Origin: an uncultured Kineosporia sp.
Lineage (GTDB): Bacteria > Actinomycetota > Actinomycetes > Actinomycetales > Kineosporiaceae
Length of the DNA: 5,065 nucleotides
Direction: 5' to 3'
Assembly (NCBI GenBank): GCA_937859855.1
Contig: CALMAR010000238.1
Location: forward strand, 8,989-14,053
Below the pieces are notes generated by a model, which did no database searches, was not told the origin of the DNA, and saw only the letters and a list, made by a program, of their open reading frames with translations. The position numbers and the translations under genes are program-made. Below, piece after piece: positions 1-5,065 of this stretch. Each line of letters starts with the position of its first letter. Position 1 is the stretch's first letter.

Positions 1-1
1 C

Positions 2-1045
2 AGCACAGCCATGACCGGCTACCAGGAAACCCTCACCGATCCGTCTTACCACCGGCAGATCGTGGTGATGACCGCGCCGCACATCGGCAACACCGGCGTC
101 AACGACGACGATCCGGAGTCCAAGCGGATCTGGGTGGCCGGCTACGTCGTCCGCGACCCGGCCCGGCGCCCTTCCAGCTGGCGGGCCAAGCGCGACCTGG
201 CCGCCGACCTGGCCGCGCAGGACGTGGTCTCGATCAGCCACGTCGACACCCGGGCGATCACCCGGCACCTGCGAGAGCGGGGGGCGATGCGAGCCGGCAT
301 CTTCAGCGGTGCGCAGGTGCTGTCACGGGCGCTGCCCGAGCTCATCGACCAGGTGCGGGCGAGCCCGCCGATGACCGGAGCCGACCTGTGCGAAGAGGTC
401 AGCGCCGTTCAGCCCTACTTCGTGCCCGCGATCGGTGAACCCCGGTTCAGCGTGGCCGCGCTGGATCTCGGGATCAAGACGATGACGCCGCGACGAATGG
501 CCGAGCGAGGCATCGACGTGCACGTGCTGCCCGCCGTCGCCACGATCGAGGACATCCTCCAGACGTCGCCCGACGGAGTGTTCTTCTCCAACGGCCCAGG
601 TGATCCGGCTGCGGCCGGGCGGCAGGTCGAGCTGCTCAAAGAAGTTCTGGGCCGGCGGATTCCGTTCTTCGGCATCTGTTTCGGCAACCAGTTGCTGGGC
701 CGCGCACTTGATTTCGGCACCTACAAGCTGGGCTACGGACATCGCGGGATCAATCAGCCGGTGATGGACCGCCGTACCGGCAAGGTTGAGGTGACGGCGC
801 ACAACCACGGATTCGCCGTCGACGCCCCGCTCGGCCAAGCCGCCCCGACCCCGTTCGGACCGGCCGAGGTCAGCCACGTCTGCCTCAATGACGACGTGGT
901 CGAAGGGCTGAACTGCCTTGAGACACCGGCCTTTTCGGTGCAGTACCACCCGGAGGCGGCTGCTGGCCCGCACGACGCCGCCTACCTGTTCGATCGGTTC
1001 TGCGACTTGATGGGGGAGTACAGCGCGCATGCCCAGAAGAGCTGA
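2..1045 (+). CDS. carA: Carbamoyl-phosphate synthase small (glutaminase) subunit, 5'-truncated by window edge
   Basis: Hydrolyses glutamine and delivers ammonia to CarB for carbamoyl phosphate synthesis (pyrimidine and arginine pathways, cytoplasm). The open frame begins before the first ATG (position 11): bases 2-10 encode S-T-A, which together with [13 protein letters not shown] matches the conserved segment normally lying about 30-35 residues inside CarA. The true start is therefore upstream of the window. Numbering from the Met at 11, residues 1 to about 130 are the CarA-specific N-terminal domain. Residues from about 146 ([13 protein letters not shown]) onward are the class I glutamine amidotransferase domain. 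It has the oxyanion-hole segment [10 protein letters not shown] (191-200), nucleophile Cys223 in [10 protein letters not shown] (codon 677-679), and His313 and Glu315 in [10 protein letters not shown]. The triad is complete and no frameshift is seen. The Asn in GICFGNQ, where E. coli has His (GICLGHQ), is as I recall it in Mycobacterium CarA. The stop codon lies inside carB. This is the first of three head-to-tail genes; its promoter is not in the window. Confidence 0.97.
   Translation, partial: STAMTGYQETLTDPSYHRQIVVMTAPHIGNTGVNDDDPESKRIWVAGYVVRDPARRPSSWRAKRDLAADLAAQDVVSISHVDTRAITRHLRERGAMRAGIFSGAQVLSRALPELIDQVRASPPMTGADLCEEVSAVQPYFVPAIGEPRFSVAALDLGIKTMTPRRMAERGIDVHVLPAVATIEDILQTSPDGVFFSNGPGDPAAAGRQVELLKEVLGRRIPFFGICFGNQLLGRALDFGTYKLGYGHRGINQPVMDRRTGKVEVTAHNHGFAVDAPLGQAAPTPFGPAEVSHVCLNDDVVEGLNCLETPAFSVQYHPEAAAGPHDAAYLFDRFCDLMGEYSAHAQKS
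1012..1018 (+). promoter_or_regulatory. Ribosome binding site of carB, inside the carA 3' end
   Basis: GGGGGAG lies 10 nt upstream of the ATG at 1029 and within the last codons of carA. It is purine-rich and a plausible anti-Shine-Dalgarno match. It supports 1029 as the carB start, which also gives the family-typical N-terminus [17 protein letters not shown]. Confidence 0.6.
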
Positions 1046-4000
1046 TCTTTCCAGTGTGATGGTGATCGGATCCGGCCCGATCGTGATCGGCCAGGCCTGC
1101 GAGTTCGACTACTCCGGCACCCAGGCCTGCCGGGTGCTGCGGGCCGAGGGGCTGCGGGTGATTCTGGTCAACTCCAATCCAGCCACGATCATGACCGACC
1201 CGGAGTTCGCCGACGCCACCTACGTGGAGCCGATCACGCCCGAGGTGGTCGAGGTGATCATTGCCAAGGAGCGGCCGGACGCGCTGCTGGCCACCCTGGG
1301 CGGCCAGACCGCGCTCAACACCGCGATCGCCCTGCACGAGGCCGGGGTGCTGGACAAGTACGGGGTTGAGCTGATCGGGGCGAATGTGGCCGCGATCGAG
1401 GCGGGGGAGGACCGCCAGCTGTTCAAGGGGGTGGTCGACCGGGTCGCGACCAAGTACGGACTGGACGCATCGGTCGCTCGCAGCCTGATCTGCCACACCA
1501 TGGACGACTGCGTCGCCGCCACCCAGCAGCTCGGCTACCCGGTGGTCATCCGGCCCAGCTTCACCATGGGCGGGCTCGGTTCCGGGATCGCCTACAACGA
1601 GGCGGACCTGCACCGGATCGCCGGGGCCGGGCTGCACTACTCGCCGACCACCGAGGTGCTGCTGGAGGAGTCGATCCTGGGCTGGAAGGAGTTCGAGCTC
1701 GAACTCATGCGCGACCATGCGGACAACGTGGTGGTGGTCTGCTCGATCGAGAACCTCGATCCGATGGGCGTGCACACCGGCGACTCGATCACGGTCGCCC
1801 CGGCCCTGACCCTGACCGACCGGGAGTACCAGCGGCTGCGCGACATCGGGATCGCGGTGATCCGCGAGGTCGGCGTCGACACCGGCGGCTGCAACATCCA
1901 GTTCGCGGTCAACCCGGACGACGGGCGGGTGATCGTGGTCGAGATGAACCCGCGGGTGTCCCGGTCGTCCGCGCTGGCCTCGAAGGCCACCGGGTTCCCC
2001 ATCGCCAAGATCGCCGCCCGGCTGGCGGTCGGCTACACCCTGGACGAGATCCCCAACGACATCACCCAGGAGACCCCGGCCAGTTTCGAGCCGACCCTGG
2101 ACTACATCGTGGTGAAAGTGCCGCGGTTCGCGTTCGAGAAGTTCCCGGCCGCCGACTCCACCCTGACCACCACGATGAAGTCGGTCGGGGAGGCGATGGC
2201 GATCGGCCGCTGCTTCACCGAGGCGCTGCAGAAAGCCATGCGCTCGCTGGAGAAGCGCGGCACCTCGTTCCACTGGGACGGTGAGGCGCCGGGCGGGGCG
2301 GAGCTGGCCGCGCTGATCGAGAGCGTGCGCCGCCCCACCGAGGACCGGCTGCTCGGCGTCCAGCAGGCCATCCGGGGCGGCGCCTCGGTCGAGCAACTGC
2401 ACGCCGCGACCGGCATCGATCCCTGGTTCCTGGACCAGCTGCTCCTGATCGACGAGGTGGCCACCGCCGTGCGGGAAGCCCCGGATCTGACGCCCGCGCT
2501 GCTCCAGGAGGCCAAGCGGCACGGTTTCTCCGATCTGCAGCTGGGGGCTCTGCGCGGGATGGACGAGGACGTCGTGCGCGGCGTCCGGCACGCCCTGGGC
2601 GTCCGGCCGGTGTTCAAGACCGTGGACACCTGCGCGGCTGAGTTCGCCGCCACCACTCCGTACCACTACTCCAGCTACGACACCGAGGACGAGGTGGAGG
2701 TGTCGGGCCGGCCGAAGGTGATCATCCTGGGCTCGGGGCCGAACCGGATTGGGCAGGGGGTCGAGTTCGACTATTCCTGCGTGCACGCCTCGTTCGCGCT
2801 GCGCGAGGCCGGCTACGAGACGGTGATGGTCAATTGCAATCCGGAGACGGTCTCCACTGACTACGACACCTCCGACCGGCTCTACTTCGAGCCGCTCACG
2901 CTGGAGGACGTGCTCGAGGTGGTGCATGCCGAGCAGCGCTCGGGTCAGCTGATCGGGGTGATCGTGCAGCTGGGCGGCCAGACTCCGCTCGGCCTGGCCG
3001 CCCGGCTGAAGGCGGCCGGGGTGCCGATCGTCGGCACATCCCCGGAGGCGATCCACCTGGCCGAGCACCGGGGCGCATTCGGCAGCGTGCTGGACGAGGC
3101 CGGGCTGCCCTCGCCCCGGCACGGCACCGCGACGTCGTTCGCTCAGGCCCGCGCGGTGGCCGCGGAGATCGGCTACCCGGTACTGGTCCGGCCGTCGTAC
3201 GTGCTGGGCGGGCGGGGGATGCAGATCGTCTACGACGAGCCGCAGCTGGCCGACTACATCCGCCAGGCCACCGAGATGGGCCCGGAACGGCCGCTGCTGG
3301 TGGACCGGTTCCTGGACGACGCGATCGAGATCGACGTGGACGCGCTGTTCGACGGCGACGAGATGTATCTCGGCGGGGTGATGGAGCACATCGAGGAGGC
3401 CGGAATCCACAGCGGAGACTCCTCCTGCGTGCTGCCCCCGGCCACCCTGGGTGCTGGTGAGGTGGATCGCGTGCGGGCCAGCACCGAGGCGATCGCCCGC
3501 GGGGTCGGCGTGCGCGGGCTGCTGAACGTCCAGTTCGCGCTGGCCAGCGGCGTGCTCTACGTGCTGGAGGCCAACCCGCGGGCGAGCCGGACGGCGCCCT
3601 TCGTGTCCAAGGCGACGGCGGTGCCGCTGGCCAAGGCGGCGGCCCGGATCATGCTCGGCGCCACGGTGAAGGAACTGCGCGACGAGGGCATGCTGCCGGG
3701 CGTGGGGGACGGCGGAACGCTGCCGGCCCAGTCGCCGGTGTCGGTCAAGGAGGCAGTCCTGCCGTTCAAGCGGTTCCGCACCCCGGCCGGGACGGTGGTC
3801 GACAGCCTGCTCGGGCCGGAGATGCGCTCCACCGGAGAGGTGATGGGCATCGACACCGACTTCCCCCGGGCGTTCGCCAAATCGCAGGCCGCCGCCTACG
3901 GCGGGTTGCCGCAGTCCGGCCGGGTTTTCGTCTCGGTGGCCGATGGCGACAAGCGGGCGATGGTGTTCCCGGTGAAGCGGCTGGCCGATCTGGGCTTCGA

Positions 4001-4373
4001 GATCCTGGCCACTCCGGGGACCGCCGACGTGCTGCACCGGCACGGGATCGCCAGCACGCGGGTGCGCAAGCACAGCCAGGGGCCGGGGCCGGACGGCGAG
4101 CCGACGATCGTGGACCGGATCCTGGCCGGTGACGTGGACATGGTGATCAACACGCCGTCCGGGTCGTCGGCCCGGGCCGACGGTTATGAGATCCGGGCCG
4201 CTTCGACCTCGGTGGACCGGCCGATGATCACCACCGTGCAGCAGTTCGCGGCCGCGGTGCAGGCGATCGAGTCGACCCGCGACGAGCCGATCCGGGTGTC
4301 TTCGCTGCAGGAACTGGCCGCTGATCTGGGTGTGCTGCGGGCCGAGCAGGCCAAGCAGTGGGCACAGCCGTGA
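1029..4373 (+). CDS. carB: Carbamoyl-phosphate synthase large subunit, complete
   Basis: Makes carbamoyl phosphate from bicarbonate, CarA-supplied ammonia and two ATP. At 1114 aa it is close to the actinobacterial norm (E. coli 1073). Its two homologous halves each open with a GSGP..IGQ..EFDYS motif (residues 14 and 568). The first ATP-grasp (carboxyphosphate) site has R129, R175 (RPSFTMGG), E221, H249, Q291, E305, N307 and R309. A helical oligomerisation/linker region covers about 415-555. The second ATP-grasp (carbamoyl phosphate) site has R721 ([10 protein letters not shown]), E767, H794, Q835, E847, N849 and R851. From R175 on, these sit at a constant +6 from the E. coli residues as I recall them. 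E789, D797 and probably E908 match the ornithine-site acids. The MGS-like allosteric domain (about 965-1085) keeps K975, T995, K1014 and N1041 of the UMP site. The start at 1029 is set by the conserved MPRR N-terminus and the upstream purine tract. The gene overlaps carA by 17 nt and ends within the pyrF start. Confidence 0.99.
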   Translation: MPRRADLSSVMVIGSGPIVIGQACEFDYSGTQACRVLRAEGLRVILVNSNPATIMTDPEFADATYVEPITPEVVEVIIAKERPDALLATLGGQTALNTAIALHEAGVLDKYGVELIGANVAAIEAGEDRQLFKGVVDRVATKYGLDASVARSLICHTMDDCVAATQQLGYPVVIRPSFTMGGLGSGIAYNEADLHRIAGAGLHYSPTTEVLLEESILGWKEFELELMRDHADNVVVVCSIENLDPMGVHTGDSITVAPALTLTDREYQRLRDIGIAVIREVGVDTGGCNIQFAVNPDDGRVIVVEMNPRVSRSSALASKATGFPIAKIAARLAVGYTLDEIPNDITQETPASFEPTLDYIVVKVPRFAFEKFPAADSTLTTTMKSVGEAMAIGRCFTEALQKAMRSLEKRGTSFHWDGEAPGGAELAALIESVRRPTEDRLLGVQQAIRGGASVEQLHAATGIDPWFLDQLLLIDEVATAVREAPDLTPALLQEAKRHGFSDLQLGALRGMDEDVVRGVRHALGVRPVFKTVDTCAAEFAATTPYHYSSYDTEDEVEVSGRPKVIILGSGPNRIGQGVEFDYSCVHASFALREAGYETVMVNCNPETVSTDYDTSDRLYFEPLTLEDVLEVVHAEQRSGQLIGVIVQLGGQTPLGLAARLKAAGVPIVGTSPEAIHLAEHRGAFGSVLDEAGLPSPRHGTATSFAQARAVAAEIGYPVLVRPSYVLGGRGMQIVYDEPQLADYIRQATEMGPERPLLVDRFLDDAIEIDVDALFDGDEMYLGGVMEHIEEAGIHSGDSSCVLPPATLGAGEVDRVRASTEAIARGVGVRGLLNVQFALASGVLYVLEANPRASRTAPFVSKATAVPLAKAAARIMLGATVKELRDEGMLPGVGDGGTLPAQSPVSVKEAVLPFKRFRTPAGTVVDSLLGPEMRSTGEVMGIDTDFPRAFAKSQAAAYGGLPQSGRVFVSVADGDKRAMVFPVKRLADLGFEILATPGTADVLHRHGIASTRVRKHSQGPGPDGEPTIVDRILAGDVDMVINTPSGSSARADGYEIRAASTSVDRPMITTVQQFAAAVQAIESTRDEPIRVSSLQELAADLGVLRAEQAKQWAQP
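4344..4350 (+). promoter_or_regulatory. Possible ribosome binding site for pyrF, within the carB 3' end
   Basis: GAGCAGG lies 7 nt before an in-frame GTG at 4358 and 19 nt before the GTG at 4370. If functional, it favours the upstream start at 4358 (adding residues M-G-T-A). The only purine-rich tract at normal distance from 4370 is the weak GTGGG at 4358-4362. The site is tentative: with this base composition such tracts occur by chance, and ribosomes finishing carB could re-initiate without one. Confidence 0.3.
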
Positions 4374-5065
4374 AGAGCTTCGGGGAGCGGCTGGGCGAGG
4401 CGATCGGCCAGCGGGGCCCGTTGTGCGTGGGGATCGATCCGCATCCGGGCCTGCTGGCCGCCTGGGGCCTGTCCGATGACGCCGCCGGGCTGGAGCGGTT
4501 CGCGCTGACCGCGGTCGAGGCGCTGGCCGATCAGGTAGCGGTGCTGAAACCGCAGTCGGCCTTCTTCGAACGGCACGGCTGGCGCGGGATCGCCGTGCTG
4601 GAACGGGTTCTGGCCGCGGTCCGGGACGGCGGGGCGCTGAGCATCGTCGACGCCAAGCGCGGTGACATCGGCTCGACCATGGCCGCCTACGCCAGTGCCT
4701 ACGCCGGTCCGCAGTCGGCGCTGGCTGGGGATGCGGTCACCGCCTCGCCGTTTCTGGGCTTCGGGTCGCTGCGGCCGCTGCTGGATGCTGCCGCTGACTC
4801 GGGACGCGGGGTGTTCGTGCTGGCGCTCACGTCGAATCCGGAGGGTGCCTCGGTTCAGCATGCCCGCAGCCCCGATGGGCGCACCGTGGCGCAGGCGATC
4901 ATCGATGCGGCGGCGGCCGAGAACATGGCGGCGCCCGATGCATTCGCGGCCGAGAACACGGCGGCGGACGGGCGGTTGGGCAGCGTCGGGCTGGTGGTGG
5001 GCGCCACCGCTGGCGAGGGTGCCGAGCTGCACCGCTTGGACGGGTTCAACGGCCCGATCCTGGCT
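4370..5065 (+). CDS. pyrF: Orotidine-5'-phosphate decarboxylase, 3'-truncated by window edge
   Basis: Decarboxylates orotidine 5'-monophosphate to UMP, the last step of de novo UMP synthesis (cytoplasmic TIM barrel). The frame from GTG 4370 is open for 232 codons to the window end; about 40-45 C-terminal residues, including the late phosphate-binding segment, should follow. Visible motifs are CVGIDPHP (19-26), [10 protein letters not shown] with K60, and [10 protein letters not shown] with D94, K96 and D99. K60 plus these three give the Lys-Asp-Lys-Asp catalytic tetrad. Next come [18 protein letters not shown] (121-138), [10 protein letters not shown] (154-163) and VVGAT (209-213). The pattern fits the longer subfamily found in actinobacteria. 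The start at 4370 overlaps the carB stop as GTGA and gives an N-terminus like that of mycobacterial PyrF; GTG 4358 is an alternative. Residues 179-200 carry an imperfect 11-residue tandem duplication. The gene is absent from a simple ATG-to-stop ORF search because it starts with GTG and has no stop in the window. Confidence 0.96.
   Translation, partial: MKSFGERLGEAIGQRGPLCVGIDPHPGLLAAWGLSDDAAGLERFALTAVEALADQVAVLKPQSAFFERHGWRGIAVLERVLAAVRDGGALSIVDAKRGDIGSTMAAYASAYAGPQSALAGDAVTASPFLGFGSLRPLLDAAADSGRGVFVLALTSNPEGASVQHARSPDGRTVAQAIIDAAAAENMAAPDAFAAENTAADGRLGSVGLVVGATAGEGAELHRLDGFNGPILA
4904..4969 (+). repeat. Two-copy 33-bp in-frame tandem repeat in pyrF
   Basis: Copy 1 is 4904-4936 and copy 2 is 4937-4969. 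By eye, 26 of 33 positions match, including a 20/21 core (4913-4933 versus 4946-4966). The encoded 11-residue units are [11 protein letters not shown] (179-189) and [11 protein letters not shown] (190-200), identical at 8 of 11 positions. The unit is a multiple of three, so the frame is kept. It lies between the TVAQAIID helix and the [10 protein letters not shown] strand, a segment of variable length in this subfamily, so the enzyme should tolerate it. Confidence 0.8.

Noticed and set aside
11..13. ATG at 11 as the true start of carA.
   Set aside because: The frame is open back to base 2 and encodes residues that fit the conserved FST-x-MTGYQE segment. Starting here would delete the N-terminal strands of CarA. 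The gene is cut by the window, not short.
323..1030. 235-aa minus-strand open frame antisense to carA.
   Set aside because: The sense frame is an unambiguous CarA with its full catalytic triad. The antisense product has no recognisable motif.
1068..2790. Repeated GSGP..IGQ..EFDYS coding segments in carB (residues 14 and 568), considered as a DNA repeat.
   Set aside because: This is the ancient duplication of the two synthetase halves present in all CarB proteins. The DNA has diverged and it is not a recent repeat.
885..4073. 1062-aa open frame on the minus strand, antisense to almost all of carB.
   Set aside because: It mirrors a strongly conserved carB with G/C-rich third positions, which suppresses stops in the opposite frame. 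The product is a low-complexity His/Arg/Gly/Asp-rich string with no recognisable domain.
4184..5032. 282-aa minus-strand open frame spanning the carB 3' end and pyrF.
   Set aside because: It is Arg/Gly/Gln-rich with no domain or family resemblance, and it crosses two well-supported + strand genes. It is a high-GC shadow.
1..5065. Search for CRISPR arrays, insertion-sequence ends, tRNAs, riboswitches, promoters or terminators.
   Set aside because: The window is coding nearly end to end with no intergenic space. I saw no convincing inverted repeat with a T-tract, no spaced direct-repeat array and no tRNA-like segment.

Overview
The window is a conserved, high-GC housekeeping block of the de novo pyrimidine biosynthesis operon from an actinobacterium. 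It holds three co-directional + strand genes, carA – carB – pyrF, with no intergenic space. The first gene lacks its 5' end and the last lacks its 3' end because the window cuts them. The actinobacterial assignment rests on the strong G/C bias at third codon positions, the gene order, the form of the CarA active site (GICFGNQ) and the [12 protein letters not shown] PyrF. The genus cannot be fixed from what is here.

Layout: bases 2-1045 encode all but the N-terminal ~30-35 residues of the glutamine-hydrolysing small subunit of carbamoyl-phosphate synthetase (CarA). Bases 1029-4373 encode a complete, intact large subunit (CarB, 1114 aa). The frame opened at 4370 encodes the first 232 residues of orotidine-5'-phosphate decarboxylase (PyrF) and runs off the end. 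carA and carB overlap by 17 nt. carB and pyrF overlap by 4 nt (GTGA), or by 16 nt if an alternative upstream GTG is used. The genes are therefore almost certainly co-transcribed and probably translationally coupled. No promoter, terminator, attenuator or RNA gene is visible; any operon promoter or PyrR-type control element would lie upstream of the window.

Function: CarA strips ammonia from glutamine and passes it to CarB. CarB uses two ATP and bicarbonate to make carbamoyl phosphate, which feeds both pyrimidine and arginine synthesis. PyrF performs the last step to UMP, the expected feedback inhibitor of CarB through its C-terminal MGS-like domain.

I did not find an undescribed system. The most distinctive local feature is an in-frame 33-bp imperfect tandem duplication in a variable segment of pyrF (4904-4969). 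Smaller points are the overlapping gene junctions, a ~6-residue insertion in CarB, and lineage-type substitutions at the CarA active site and the CarB UMP site. The long antisense ORFs look like high-GC shadows.
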